DNA of 64,000 bases from contig CM030360.1 of the NCBI GenBank assembly GCA_017893485.1, positions 8,606,597-8,670,596 on the forward strand, given 5' to 3'. How positions within the stretch are numbered: the stretch's first letter is position 1; every line of letters starts with the position of its first letter. The translations under genes were made by a program, and so were the position numbers. Origin of the DNA: Hemerocallis citrina. Taxonomy: Eukaryota > Streptophyta > Magnoliopsida > Asparagales > Asphodelaceae. Below, piece after piece: positions 1 through 12,283 of the stretch. The notes beneath the pieces were generated by a model, which was not told where the DNA came from, searched no databases, and saw only the letters and a program-made list of their open reading frames with translations.

Positions 1-679
1 GCGCGCGCGCGTGTGCGCGTGTGTTTGTCATTTTGGCTAAGTCCTCTCTCCACTACACGTTAGTGGTAACCCCCGGGCCACGCCCTCTAGTCCAGTTTTC
101 TAGTATATATATACTAGTAACAATCTTTCCCAATTTCCGATATGGGACTATCCATTTGTTAAGTTGGTACCTTTCAAGTACCCAACTTTGGATCAACATT
201 TCTCATTCATACGGAATTCGTTTTTGGCAAGTGAGTATACTACGGAATAGTACTCGACGAGAGGATCGCAATCCACTCATTTTCCGGTGCCGCCGGTGGC
301 CGGAGCTTGCCGGAATCCGGCCCGGAAAACTGCAAAAATTAATTCCGACAAGACTTCGCAAGATAACTCTACTAGGCGCTCAACCTAGACTTACCAGAAT
401 CCCTAAAGATCCGGTTCATGGCCCATCGATCCAAGACCCCGGTAATACGAACGTATTCGCATGCTACTACCTTAAACTTGGATTTCGTCTACGCTCTGGT
501 CCGCGATCAACCAATACCAGTTAAGATCTGACGGTACACGAGGAGTGACTCGTCCACAGTTTCTTAGGAGTAAAATAAATACACATCTTGATGGTCGATG
601 GCCCCTAGGGCAATAATATCACCCTAAACGAGTACAACAACTGCGTACTAGCTAATAAGCTACATACGAGTAAACAAAA

Positions 680-870
680 GCACATACGAGCTAAACAAGC
701 TACTATGAAACCAACAACTACATACGAGCCAGACGGGCTGCGTATGAGACAACAACATCCATACAGGCCAAATAAGCTACGTATGAAACCACAACCTATG
801 TACGAGCCAGGTGAGTTGCGTACGAGACAACAACATACATACGAGCCAAATAAACAACGTATGGGCAAAA
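680..870. repeat. Short tandem repeat, ~40-bp units
   Basis: Degenerate repeats of a unit containing ACATACGAGCCA, AATAAGCTACGTATGA and ACAACA occur about four to five times. They sit inside the LTR-type block and have no coding signal. Confidence 0.6.
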
Positions 871-1079
871 CAACATATAGAAAAAAACATATAGGTATTC
901 TAACAACCTAGAAGCAACCAAATGTGCTTACTAGTAAAACTTGGTCTTCTATAATTAGAAGCAACAGAAGAATCTACTAACAGTCTAAAATAGGCATACT
1001 ACCCAGAAAACCCGATCCTTGTACGCAAAAGCGACATAAAAGGTCTGCTAATACCCTAGAAGCAAACAGTGCTAGGCTC

Positions 1080-2700
1080 ATCGGAATTCGACAAAATTAA
1101 ACTTTTTAGAAAGGTAAGAACATCTACCACAATTTTCTAGTTGAACACTTTTTCAGATTCTGTAAGGAATTCAAAATCCGGTCCGTTAAACACACAAAAA
1201 CAACTAACCAATCTGCAGAATTTCAACAAAAAGCTGAAACTTCTATAGCTTGTAACTTTTGCTCTACTTGTCGGAATTTAACCAAATCATACAATTTAGA
1301 AAGGTGGGAACATATACTACAACTCTCTAGTCGATGACTTTTTCAGATTCCATAAGGAATTCCAAATCCTACCCATCGAACACACGCAAACAGTTAACCA
1401 AACTGCAGATTTTCAACAAAAAGCTGAAACTTCTACAACTTGTAACTTTTGCTCTACTTGTCAGAATTTAACCAAATCATACTTTCTGGAAATATGGGAA
1501 CATATACTACAACTCTTTAGTTGATGACTTTTTAAGATTCCTTATGGAATTCAATCCACCGTCCTTTGAACATATGCAAACGTTAACAAAAACAGCAGGT
1601 TTCTTTAACAAAAGCTGAAACTTTGAAAGCTTGTAACTTTTGCTCTACTTGTCGGAATCTAACCAAATCATACAATTTATAAAGGTGAGAACATATACTA
1701 CAACTCTCTAGTTGATGACTTTTTCAGATTCCTTAAGGACTTCCAAATTCCTACCCATCGAACACGCGCAAACAGTTAACCAAACTACAGATTTTCAACA
1801 AAAAGCTGAAACTTCTATAGCTTGTAACTTTTGCTCTACTTGTCAGAATTTAACCAAATCATACTTTCTGGAAAGGTGGGAACATATACTACACCACTCT
1901 AGTTAATGACTTTTTCATATTCCTTATGGAATTTAGTCCACCGTCATATGAACACATGCAAACGTTAACAAAAACAGCAGGTTTCTTTAACAAAAGCTGA
2001 AACTTTGAAATCTTGTAACTTTTGCTCTACTTGTCGGAATCTAACCAAATCATACAATTTAGAAAGTTGGGAACATATACTAAAACTCTCTAGTTGATGA
2101 CTTTTTCAGATTCCATAAGGAATTCTAAATTCCTGCCCCTTGAATACAATTCCAAACTACCAGAAACATAGCCAAGCTGAAAACTTTCAAAACACATAAC
2201 TTCTATTCCGCTTATCGGAATCTAACCAAATAGGACATTTTGGAAAGGTGAGAACGTCTACTACAACTTCCTCGTTGGTCACTTCCTCAGATTCTGCAAG
2301 TAAGAGGCTCAAAAACATAGAACAAGTCAAACAGCGAGCACTTCAGCCAAAGCTGGCTGCTGTGTCTTGTAAAAGGCATAACTTCTACTCCGCTTATCGG
2401 AATCTAACCAAATAGGACAATTTGGAAAGGTGAGAATGTCTACTACAACTTCCTAATTGGTCACTTCCTCAGATTCCACAAGTTAGAGGCTCAAAAACAA
2501 TAATTAAGCAAAATAGTGAGCACTCTCAGCCAAGCTGGCTGCTCTGTTTTGTAACGACCATAACTTTTGCACCATTTATTGGAATCTAACTAAATAGAGG
2601 ATTTGGAAAGGTGAGAACGTCTACTACAACTTCCTAGTTGACAACTTTTCCAAATTCTGCAAGGAACACCAAATTTCAGCCCCTCGAACATAAGCCGATG
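1080..2700. repeat. Degenerate tandem repeat, ~190-bp period, about eight units
   Basis: The phrase GTAACTTTTGCTCTACTTG, or a diverged form of it, recurs near 1251, 1441, 1632, 1823, 2013, 2197, 2379 and 2563. The spacing is about 190 bp, falling to about 184 bp in the last units. Each unit also carries a GGAACATATACTACAACT-type segment and a GACTTTTTCAGATTCC-type segment. Units differ by substitutions and small indels, so the array is old. It lies within the LTR-type block. Confidence 0.8.
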
Positions 2701-3335
2701 TTCACCCCAAAACAACAAGTTGCTGTTTTTGCCCAACACTCGCTATTTTGGGGGAAATGGTCGTTTCACCCATCAAAACAACTCCGAAAAATCTACAAAA
2801 ATTTGAGCATGGTAACAACACCCCTAAGAACCTCTAAAATAAATTTGGGGTCAAAATTCCACCTTTAACCTAGTTAAATAATTCTAACCCTAGAACTGCA
2901 AAAATCGAATCTTTATGGTTCTATTTTGTGTTCTACCACTTCAACTTTATGTGCCATCTATTATAGTCCACAACCAACAATTTGCACATGATTTTAGTCC
3001 AATTCCTTCACATACAAACAAATAAAACAACAAAACAAAACATAAAAGTTTAAGAAACCCCCACCCAAATCGATTTGTAGGAAGAACTAGCTTGATCTTT
3101 CTCCTCCTTGCTCCTTGTTCTTGCTCCTCTTCAAGAACTCTTCATGATAGAGAACCCATGAAACCCTAACCCCTCTTTTTATTTGATTCTCTCTTACTTT
3201 TCTTTCTTTCTCAGTTTTTTTTCTCTAAAATAGACTAAGTAAAGAAGGAGATGAAGAATGAGATGAGAAGGAGATGAAACACACACAAAAAGAAGGGTTC
3301 CTTATGCCCTTTCATGTATGGCTGGCCAATTTGGT

Positions 3336-3359
3336 GGGGGGGGGGGGGGGGGGGGGGGG
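3336..3359. repeat. Poly(G) homopolymer, 24 nt
   Basis: An uninterrupted run of 24 G lies within the LTR-type block. Such runs are rare in plant DNA and are error-prone in sequencing, so the length is not trustworthy. Confidence 0.95.
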
Positions 3360-4039
3360 TGTTATAGAAGGTGGGGTGAGTTTGTGTGGGTGAGAGTGAA
3401 GCCAAGTGTTGATTTTCTCATGGTTAGAAACAATTGAAGTTTAGTTTGCAAATAAATATTGGAATCAAACCCTAATCCAATCCTAACCCTCTATCTCATC
3501 ATGATGGATCAAAAATAAAAGATATTTTCCCAAAATCACATACTACATGATTTTGTAGATACAATTCAAATACGTACATATATCTGTATATACAGATAAT
3601 TTTTATTAGTTAAAACGAAATAACCTACACAAAAATAATTTAATTATGAGAAAAAATAGAATAATTTTATTACCGGCTCGGAATATTCCGGTATCAATTT
3701 GATACAAAACAGATATATACCGACTAGTATATACGTATAGATATGTCTATTAACAAAACCGGGTGCTATCCACCAAAAATATTTCAATTCTGATAATAAA
3801 AATAAAATAATAATAAAATAATAATTTTTAATATCTGCCCGGGTTTTTCTAGACATTTTCTCAAAAACGCTTTTCAAGATTTTTTACAAGTGCACAAAAC
3901 TGATACAATACATATATATACTTACTAGTATATATATCTAGATAACTTTTTATTACAAAAACTAAGTAATTTTCATAAAAAATATTTTAATTCCAAAAAT
4001 AATAATAATACAAATATAATATCCGACCGGGATATTACA

Positions 4040-5587
4040 GAACCCACATACAATGTTCTTCCAGAAGAACTTCTGGACCTTGTTCTCTGTAAACGTTGCG
4101 AGGGGCTCGGCCTCGATCCACTTGGAGAAATAATCTATTGCTATGACGATGAACTTCAGTTGGCCTGGTGCTGGGGGGAACGGTCCAAGCAAGTCCATTC
4201 CCCACATTGCGGAAGGGATCGAACTGGCTAAGGAGGAGAGCTGGACTTGTGGTAAGTGACAGATTGGAGAAAATTTTCGGCAGGCGCCGCATTGGCGGAC
4301 GTACTGTTCAGAGTCGCTAAGGAGTGTGGGCCAGAAGTAGCCGTAATCTAAAAATTTATGGGCTAGGGATCTTGCTCCCAAGTGCGTGCCACACATTCCT
4401 TCATGAGCCTCTTTCAGGGCATAGTGTGCTTCTTCGGGGGAGAGAGATCTCAGGTAGGGTCTGCCGTCTATCTGAGTATAGGAGCGTTTGTACATGAATC
4501 CTTCAATGAGGGTGTACCGCTCAGCTCTGGTCCTGACCCGTCTGGCCTCTCTCGGGTTCTCTAGGAGAACTCCGTTTCTGAGGTATTCGAGTAGAGGTTT
4601 CATCCAGTTTTCCCCAAGTGTTAGGGGCAGGGTTTCCATTGGTTCGGGGCTGTCTTCCTCGATACTGGGTCTCAGGAGGACCTCTATCAAGACGGTCTGC
4701 TCCAAACTCTGGAGGAAAGAGGAGGGGAGCTTTGAGAGGGCATCCGCCTGTGCGTTCTCCTCTCGGAGGACTCGCTGGAGTTGAGCATCTTCAAACAAAG
4801 CCAGGAGCCCTTTGACCTTCGCCAAGTACTTGGCCTTGCGATCATCTCTCGCCTCGTACTTTTCAGATACTTGGTTCACAACTAGCCGTGAATCATTGAA
4901 AATTCGAATACGTTTGGCCCCAGCATTGCGAGCCATACAAAGTCCTGCTATAAGGGCCTCGTACTCAACCTCGTTGTTCGACGCGCAGAAGCTTATACGG
5001 AAGGAGTATTGCAGAACGAAATCGTTGGGGCCGGTCAAGATGACCCCAGCCCCACTTCCGTCGGTACACGAGGACCCGTATACATACACGGTCCAGAACG
5101 AGGGTTCCTCAACCGACTTACAGGGGTTAGGAATGGTGCTCTCCACTATGAACTCTGCTAGGGCTTGTGCCTTGATAGCAATTCGGGGTTGGTAGCTGAT
5201 GTCGTACCGGCTCAGCTCTATGGACCATTTTATTAGACGTCCCGATGTGTCGGGCTTATGGAGAACTTGCTTTAGCGGCTGGTTGGTAAGAACGACCACC
5301 GAGTGGGACTGCAAATAGGGGTGAAGTTTTCGTGCCGCAATGACCAATGCATAGGCCATATTTTCTACCTTCGGGTAGCAGAGTTCCGCGTCCCTAAGGA
5401 CCTTACTCACATAGTAGATCGGCCGTTGCATCTTATCCTCCTCTCTTACCAGGACGGCACTGATGGTCTGCTCCAAAGTTGCTAGGTATATATAGAGGAC
5501 TTCACCAGGCTTCAGCTTGCTCAAGAGTGGGGTTTTTACCAGGTAGGTCTTCAATTGATCGAAGGACTCTTGCTGTTGTTGCCCCCA
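4040..5587 (-). pseudogene. Tat-1 pol, RNase H - second RNase H - integrase segment
   Basis: This is the C-terminal part of the retrotransposon polyprotein, which degrades the RNA strand during reverse transcription and inserts the cDNA. Read leftward: an RNase H with the motif REEDKMQRPIYYVSK, then a second archaeal-type RNase H (NEVEYEALIAGL, NDSRLVVNQV, REENAQADALSKL), then an integrase zinc-binding region (H...H, CGAC) and the start of the catalytic core (MWGMDLLGPFPPAPGQLK). In the second RNase H the expected first aspartate of a YVDG motif reads YVYG, a missing catalytic residue. The frame ends at the foreign LTR just after WKNIVCGF. A stop at 5588-5590 separates it from the reverse transcriptase. 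Confidence 0.9.
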
Positions 5588-5590
5588 CTA

Positions 5591-5935
5591 AAAGCTCTTC
5601 GCTCCTTTCAGGGCTTTGAAGAACGGGAGACATTTCTTCCCTAATTTGGAGAGGAAACGCCCTATAGCCGCGAGGCGTCCCATGATCCTCTCCACTTCTT
5701 CAATATTAGAGGGGGAAGCCATATTGAGTATGGCTTGGATCTTCTCAGGGTTGGCCTCTATGCCCCTCTGGCTAACCATGAAACCGAGGAATTTACCGGA
5801 CGAGATGCCGAAGGAGCACTTGCTCGGATTCAATATCAAGTTGTGCCTTCTTAATACCCCGAAAGCTTCATGGAGATCAGAGACATGATCTTGCCCGCTG
5901 ACGCTTTTGACCAACATGTCGTCCACAAAGACTTC
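5591..5935 (-). pseudogene. Tat-1 reverse transcriptase, C-terminal half
   Basis: Begins with the active-site motif VDDMLVKS and continues with the thumb and connection region ([21 protein letters not shown], then IEANPEKIQAIL). It is the continuation of the reverse transcriptase at 22399-22878: the copia insertion separates the two halves a few codons before the VDDM motif. An in-frame TAG at 5588-5590 ends it. In Tat-2 the same place also has a stop, which may be shared ancestry or coincidence. Confidence 0.9.
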
Positions 5936-5940
5936 AATGT
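5936..5940 (+). repeat. Target-site duplication of the copia element, left copy
   Basis: AATGT here corresponds to CATGT at 22394-22398, one mismatch. Removing the element and one copy restores a continuous Tat-1 reverse-transcriptase frame across the junction. Confidence 0.8.
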
Positions 5941-7443
5941 TATTGATTCTTGATTTTGATGATTATAACACAATGCAAAGTTGTTGTGCTACTTCTTATA
6001 TATTGCAGGTTGTATCACTGCCATGTATACACAAAGACAAAGTGTTCAAACGAAGCTCTCAAAGCAAATTGATCAAGAAAGCTACAAGGATCTAAAAGCT
6101 TAAGATTGATCAAGCAAGCTTCAAAGTCAAAGACAAAGGCTAAAGCTCCATCTCAAGACTCAAGACTCAAGTCAAGACTCAAGACAGGACCTATGCTCCA
6201 ATGTGTTATATTACATGTCTTGTAAAACAATTGTAATGTTTTCCTTATTTTGAGTCTTAGATTGATGTACAACCTTGTCACACACACACACACTCACACA
6301 TCTTTATAATTGAGTATTTTTCAAAAGATTAAAGGTCGAAACGGTTTGAATTAGATCAGCTGTTGAGTACCAGTCGACTGCCTTATGGCACCAGTCGACT
6401 ATACCAGTACGAAACTAACTGAACTCTTTCAAACTCTAACCAGTCGACTCATCATAGCAACACAGTCGTCTGTTCAAGTCGTTTCGACAGATTTCAGAAT
6501 TCAAAACTTGTTTTTTTCGAATTCAAAAGTTTTTTCCGTTTTAAAACAGTTTTATTAACTGTTTTACAAACGTTCAAGGGATTCCTCTCTATAAATAGAG
6601 CCTAGGAATCACCATTGAAAAGTTCCAAGCATTTGATAAAAGGTTTAAGGTTACTGCTTTCAAAAGAACAAGTATTCAAACTTGCACTCTAATCTTCTAA
6701 GTCTTGGTTCTCTGATTTTCAGTCCAATATAACATTGAATTCGTTTTGGACTGAATTCAGAAGTTGACCGAATAGCCACTTACAAAAATCACAATCACAA
6801 AACAAGGCTATAGGTTGATTGTAACTCTTTTGTTGTTGTTCTTCACTCTCGGGTTGTGAGAGTGGTCTTCTCGGTTGGAGAGTAGGGCTCTAGATTGTAG
6901 AGTTAGGTTTTCACTCTTGGTTGAAGAGTGGGTTTGCTCTCTCTAGTGGTGAGAGAGGTCTACGGGTTGGACAAGGTTGTTGTCTAAACGCCATAGGGTA
7001 TTCTTGTATTTCTTTTCAAGAATAGTGGAAAATCTCAAGTGGGTTGCTTGGGGACTAGATGTAGGTCGGGAGGACCGAACCAGGATACATCATGTGTACT
7101 CTGTGGTTGTATTTCTCTGAACTTGCAATTTTTTTACTTGCATTTAATTCTCTTCGAAAACTTACCTGGACAATCGACTGTGTCTCCTCTTTAAGTCGAC
7201 TAGTCAGACTTGTATAATATATTCTTTGAAAACTTGTCTGGCAAGTCGACTGTTTTTCCGCTATAAGTCGACTGAACAGACTTGTCTAAAATACTCTTCT
7301 AATTTGACGCCTCAGTCGACTTATTTCTCTTTTCAAGTTGACAGAACAGAAGAAAAATTTCAATTTCAATTTCATTTTTGATTTTTATACAACACTATTC
7401 ACCCTCCCTCTCGTATTTCTTGCCTTGCCTATAGGATCCAACA
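5941..7443 (+). repeat. 5' LTR of the copia element
   Basis: Ends with GGATCCAACA like the 3' LTR. It starts TATTGATTCTTG where the 3' LTR has TGTTGATTCTTG, a G-to-A change in the conserved terminal TG. It carries several CAGTCGACT motifs and a CTATAAATAGAG TATA-like box at about 6591, so the promoter is probably around there. The two LTRs are nearly identical by eye apart from indels, including a poly(C) run present only in the 3' copy. Confidence 0.93.
6588..6602 (+). promoter_or_regulatory. TATA box of the copia LTR
   Basis: TCTCTATAAATAGAG is a near-consensus plant TATA box. The same sequence occurs at the equivalent place in the 3' LTR (about 21547-21561). Confidence 0.6.
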
Positions 7444-7445
7444 CT

Positions 7446-7457
7446 TGGTATAAGAGC
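7446..7457 (+). other. Primer binding site of the copia element
   Basis: TGGTATAAGAGC starts three bases after the LTR end. It resembles the complement of the initiator tRNA-Met 3' end (TGGTATCAGAGC) with one mismatch. Confidence 0.85.
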
Positions 7458-7470
7458 CTGATTGAGTGCA

Positions 7471-9065
7471 ATGACAACTAATTCTAATGCAAATCAATAC
7501 CATGAAGGCCAATCCACACAAAGGTCACCCCTCTTCGATAGAACCAATTACAACTATTGGAAGTGTAGAATGAAGATCTACCTTCAGTCCATCAACTATG
7601 AGATATGGAACATGACGGAGACCGAATACACCGCTCCTACTATTCCATATGCATAATGGAAAGATGACATGAAGAGCCAAACAATGAACAATGCAAAGGC
7701 AATGAACACGCTATTTTGTGCCCTTACAAAGGAGGAGTTCAACCGTGTGTCAAATGCAACAACCACACATCAAATTTGGCACACACTCGAGGTAACTCAT
7801 GAAGGAACAAATAAAGTAAAAGAATTTAAAATATGTGTTCTTGTTCACAGGTTCGAGATGTTCCGCATGAAGGAGAACGGGAATGTGTCTGAGATGATTA
7901 CAAGGTTCACGGATATTACAAATTCACTTGTGGCGCTTGGAAAGACGTACACTCAAGCCGAAATGGTGAGGAAGGTTCTTCGTGCACTAACCCCCGAATG
8001 GGAAAAGAAGACCACCACCAAAGAAGAGGCCAACGATTTAACACAACTTTCTCTTAAGAATCTTGTGGAAAATCTTATGGCGTATGAGGTACAACTTGAA
8101 GAACGCAAGAATGATCTAGAACCTCAACAATCAAAGAAGAAGACATTAGCATTCAAAGCCATGTCGGACTCTGAGGATGAAGAAGAAGATGAGGAAGAGA
8201 TAGCCATGTTCACGAGAAAGTGTAACAAAACAGGTCATATGAAGAAGGATTGTCCACTAGAGAATGCTAAATCTAAAGGAAATGCTTCCAACTTCAAGAA
8301 GGATAAGTACACAAAGAACAAGTTCATGAAGAACAAAAAGGCATACCAAGCAACTTAGGATGATAGCGACTCTTCATCGGAAGAAGAAAATGAAGAGACA
8401 AACGAGGTTGCTAACGTTTGCTTTGTGGCGTCTCAAAATCAAGTAAGTGATGATTATGATTCTAATGATTTACTTGATGCTTTCAACAAGATTTTTCTAG
8501 AGCTTAAGTAAGAAAAAATTAGAGTTAAGAACTTGGAGAAAGTAAATCAAACACTTTCTCAAGAGAATCTTGACCTTGATAAAGAAGTGAAATCTTTAAA
8601 TTCTCGTCTTTCTAGTTTAGATATAGATCTTGTATCTCTAAATAAAAATTATGAAGAGATATTCAAGAATGTATCTAAATTTAATAAAGGAAAGGAGAAT
8701 TTAAATGATGTTCTCCAAAATCCAGTACAAACTAATAAAAGATTTGGACCTGGTTTTGAAAAGTCTCTTGAGAAACCTCATGCTTCTAAGAACACCAGTT
8801 TAAAAAAACCTATATCTATTTCTAGTGTTAAGAATAAACTGTATGAGTTTTTTGAAAAGCCTAAAACTGTAAGTTTTAATGATAAAGGTAAATCTATAGT
8901 TCAGACCAGTCGACTGAACCCCAGTATGAGTCGCCTGTCCAGAGGTTCTGAGTCTCATTCAAAGGGACGAAAACCTCAGATAAGTTGACCTATTCTACAT
9001 CCCAGTCGACTGGATTTCAGTATCAGTCGACTGAAAGATTCGATAAAGTCGACTGGACAGAGCAA
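7471..9065 (+). pseudogene. Copia gag (capsid/nucleocapsid), broken
   Basis: The ATG at 7471 follows the primer site closely. The early part carries RSPLFDRTNYNYWKCRMKIY, typical of copia-type Gag. A helical central part follows, then an acidic stretch (SDSEDEEEDEEE), then a zinc knuckle reduced to CNKTGHMKKDC, which lacks the first cysteine of the usual CX2CX4HX4C. After that comes a lysine- and serine-rich coiled-coil-like region (about 8530-8990). In-frame stops occur at about 7654, 8356, 8509 and 8986. The long tail after the zinc knuckle is usual for SIRE-type elements. CAGTCGACTG motifs lie inside the coding sequence near 8907, 9003 and 9024. Confidence 0.85.
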
Positions 9066-9188
9066 AAATATATGAGTTCCAGTCAATCTGAGTCCAAAAG
9101 ATAGAATTACTTACATTAATTCATACATTCTTTCTGTATGTAATTCTGTTAATTATATTTCTACATTTGGTGGAAAATCAAACTCTCT

Positions 9189-10676
9189 TTGGGTTTGGTT
9201 TCCCATAAACTAATCTCTTTTAGATCCAATGAAAAGGGTATCATATTCACACTGAAAATTTTAAAGGTACCTAAAAGAGATCGGTGGATACTTGACAGCG
9301 GATGCTCAAAGCACATGACTGGTCATGCCAACCTTCTATCCTCCATACAAGAAATTGATGGAGGAACAGTCACATTCGATGACAATAACAAAGGGAAGGT
9401 GATTGGAATAGGCATGGTCGGTAAGCACACTAATCCTTGAATAGAAGATGTTTTTCTAGTTAGTGGACTTAAACATAACTTGTTAAGTATTAGTCAACTT
9501 TGTGATAAGGGATATAAAATCATGTTTGAAAAGATGCATATTTAATTTATGACTCTACCATGCAAAATATAATTTTTCAAGGATTTAGGAAGAATAACAT
9601 TTATGAATTGTGTTTAAAGTCATATGATTTTTCAAATGATTTATGCTTAGTAGCTTCTAATAATGATTCTTGGCTATGGCATAAGCGATTTGGCCATATG
9701 AATATGAAAACTCTTGCTAAATTGTCTAAGTACAACCTAGTTAAAGAGCTGCCAAGACTATCCTATAAAAAAGATAAGTTATGTGATACATGTCAACTAG
9801 GTAAACAAATTAAATCTACTTTTAAAAAAAAGAAGTAATTTCTACTAGTAGGCCTCTCGAATTAATCCACATAGATTTATTTGGCCCTACTAGAGTTGCT
9901 TTTTTAAATAAAAGTAGGTATGTAATTGTTTTAGTAGATGATTTTTCACGATTCACTTGGACTTTCTTTTTAAAACATAAGAAAGATGCTTTTGTTGAAT
10001 TTGCTAATTTTTGTAATCGAATTCAAAATCAAAAGTCTCTAACCATAGTCACTATTAGAAGTGATCATGGTGGAGAATTTGAGAATGAAACGTTTGCAGA
10101 ATATTGCTGCAAGAATGGTATAACTCATTCATTTGCATTTCCTAGAGCTTCACCACAAAATGGAGTGGTCGAAAGAAAGAATAGGACTTTGTAAGAATGT
10201 GCACGTACCATGCTTGTTGAAAGCAATTTACCTAAGTATTTTTGGGCTGAAGCCGTTGCTACAGCTTGTTATATTTTAAATAGAATATTGATTAGGCTTA
10301 AGCTTAAGAAAACATGTTATAAGCTATTTTTTGATAGAATTCCTAAAGTATCTTACTTCAAAATATTTGGATGTAAGTGTTTTATTCTGAACACTAAAGA
10401 TAATTTAGATAAGTTTGATCCTAGATCTAATGAGGGTATCTTTATAGGATACTCAGATAGGAGTAAGGCATATAGGATCTTCAACAAGTCAACATTGACT
10501 ATTGAAGAATTGATGCATGTTGCATTTGATGAATCTCTGCCTTCATCAACTTTAATTGAAGATGATGAAACTGATTCATCACCTTTAAATAAGGTTATTA
10601 CATCGTTAGAGCAAACTACCCTTGCGGATAGGTCGACCGATAAGAAAGTCAAGTCGACTGATGCTACCCTACGGTT
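9189..10676 (+). pseudogene. Copia pol, protease and integrase segment
   Basis: Aspartic protease: RWILDSGCSKHMTG at about 9280-9325, with catalytic D in DSG. A GAG-pre-integrase zinc region follows (WLWHKRFGHMN ... CDTCQLGKQ, 9670-9810). The integrase core follows: an aspartate in LIHIDLFGPT, a second in SDHGGEF, and a glutamate in NGVVERKNRTL. Then comes the typical ECARTMLVES and FGCKCFILN region. Breaks: TGA near 9438, a frameshift near 9540, a TAA at 9836, and a TAA at about 10192 where related elements have glutamine. The frame runs into foreign LTR sequence at about 10677. Confidence 0.9.
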
Positions 10677-11713
10677 GCGTCGCGATGCTGCTGCTACAGT
10701 CGCGGCGTCGGGAGGTGGTGCGGCACGTCAGCGAAACCGGCACAGCACTGTGCTGTTGCTGCAGTCATGGAGAGGAGCACGGCGGGTAGGGCGGCGCGAC
10801 AGACATGGTCGCACAACCGAGAGGGTGAGCAAGGACGAGGAGGCAGGGGATGAGGTCTGTCGACATTGGCGGCGCGACAGGAGGTGCATGAGGGTAGCGC
10901 GACGCAACCGTGGGAGAGAACAGGGGATGGGAGGGTTCTGGCTGAGAGGGGGAGCACAGCAGAGGGGTATGGGAGAGGTGACAGGGCCGAAAGATGGGTT
11001 GAAGATGAACAGTCGGAGAGAAAAATATATGGGTTATATATATGGAAAGGGTTGGAAAAAAATATTAGGGTTGGGGAGAAACATAAATGACGGCGGGGTA
11101 CATGGGTTTCAGATTTAGGTATTATAACAGGTCTGGGTAGTTAGGTGGGTATGGTTATAAATAAACAGGGTAATGGGTTTAGTGATTAATGGGTATTTGG
11201 GTTAATATAATAGGGTAATGGATAATGGGTTTTTGGGTTTTAAGGAAAATATTCAATAAGGAAAATAGGGTTTTAAATAGGGTTTATATAAAAAGATCCA
11301 ATAAAATATATGAAATAACCAATAAAAATATGAATTAAAATGTAATTTGCATTACAAAATAGAAATTATTTAAAATAGTACAAATATAATTAATAAATAA
11401 AAGTGAATTTTTTAATAACCAGTCGAAAAATAAAAATAATAACAATAATAATAATAACAATAATAATAATAAGGCCATGATAAAAATAATATTAGTACTA
11501 CTAATAATAGTAACAATAATAATAAGAGTAATAAAAAAAAAGAATTGTATCATAGAAAATAGTTACAAATGAAATTATTGGTCAAAAATAGATTTTAATA
11601 GAAGATCCGACAATATATTTTAACAAAAATAATTTGAAGGTAGAAAACTAATTTACAAAAATTTTAAATACAGAAAATACAGAAAATACGTTTTTGGGAA
11701 AACAGGGGTTACA
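10677..11713 (-). repeat. 3' LTR of the gag-only element, truncated
   Basis: About 1.04 kb aligns with about 16290-17329, very similar by eye over long stretches. The remaining ~2.7 kb of the LTR (equivalent of 13612-16290) is missing, so the terminal GGGGCGTGACA end is absent and copia sequence abuts the broken LTR. A GC-rich section (10680-10990) contrasts with AT-rich sequence around it; long frames there have no recognisable function. Confidence 0.85.
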
Positions 11714-11757
11714 AATCCTACCCACCTTACAACAAAATTTCGTCCTCGAAATTTGCT
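11714..11757 (-). other. Polypurine tract and last codons of a lost pol gene
   Basis: On the minus strand, AAATTTCGAGGACGAAATTT is the conserved 3' end of chromovirus pol (encoding FEDE). It is followed by TAAGGTGGGTAGG, a polypurine tract directly before the 3' LTR. It fixes the element's orientation and shows that an ancestor had a complete pol. Confidence 0.8.
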
Positions 11758-12283
11758 TAGGCGGTACATAGGATAGGGCAAAAGCAAACTTGGGGAAGGT
11801 AACAAAACAGAGGGTTAAAGGGAAAGCAATAAAGCAGGGGCAATACCAGAAAAGAAGGAAGTGGATAACAATGATGTCAAGTGGAATGCAAGAAAGAGAA
11901 CAAACAGTATCAAAAGGAAAGAACAACACAAGATAACAAAACAAGATAGGGAGTAGGCAGAACTGGAATCAAGAAAGGATGAACAAAGAAGAATCGAATC
12001 AAATAATGAATGGGTGCATGATGGCAAAATGAAAATGCAAGAAAGAAGTAACCGGTATCAAAAATGAAGAAGAAATAACACATGACTTGCAAGATATCAA
12101 AGCAAAGAGATGAAGAAATAGATATCAAGGAATCAAGGAATTGAATATCAAATAACGATGATATCAAATAACGGGTTGATGCATGAAAGAGTATAAGAAT
12201 ATAAAACAATGCAGGGAAAGACATAAAACAATGAAATAATAGAACAATAAAAAAAAAGAAAACATAATATACCTGGAACATCC
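11758..12283. other. Non-coding interior of the gag-only element
   Basis: This pyrimidine-rich (minus strand) stretch has no conserved domain. Long minus-strand frames here are low-complexity Phe/Ser/Leu-rich readings. It stands where pol would normally be. Confidence 0.6.

Larger units (their letters stand above)
1..4039 (-). mobile_element. LTR-type sequence of a large element, left end outside window
   Basis: At 4039/4040 the Tat-1 integrase reading frame stops abruptly. The sequence to the left starts, read on the minus strand, with TGTAATATCCCGG, a typical LTR terminus. Read on the minus strand the block has an AT-rich start, a G/C homopolymer, a purine-rich leader-like stretch (about 3060-3300) and an array of ~190-bp tandem repeats. 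No protein domain is visible anywhere in it; the open frame at 21-524 resembles nothing I know. Minus orientation is inferred from the leader-like stretch only. The left end and its target duplication are outside the window, so it could be a very long LTR, or an LTR plus part of a non-autonomous element. The motif TACTAGTATATA recurs near 105, 3720 and 3920. Confidence 0.6.

Noticed and set aside
21..524. 167-codon open frame at the left end
   Set aside because: No domain, low-complexity translation, and it lies in LTR-type sequence. Treated as chance.
10677..11118. C-terminal extension of the copia integrase frame
   Set aside because: The Arg/Gly-rich tail is the truncated LTR of the nested element read in frame, not a domain.
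11335..11553. Leu/Ile-rich minus-strand frame that looks like a membrane segment
   Set aside because: It is a reading of AAT/ATT trinucleotide-rich LTR sequence; the twin LTR has the same.
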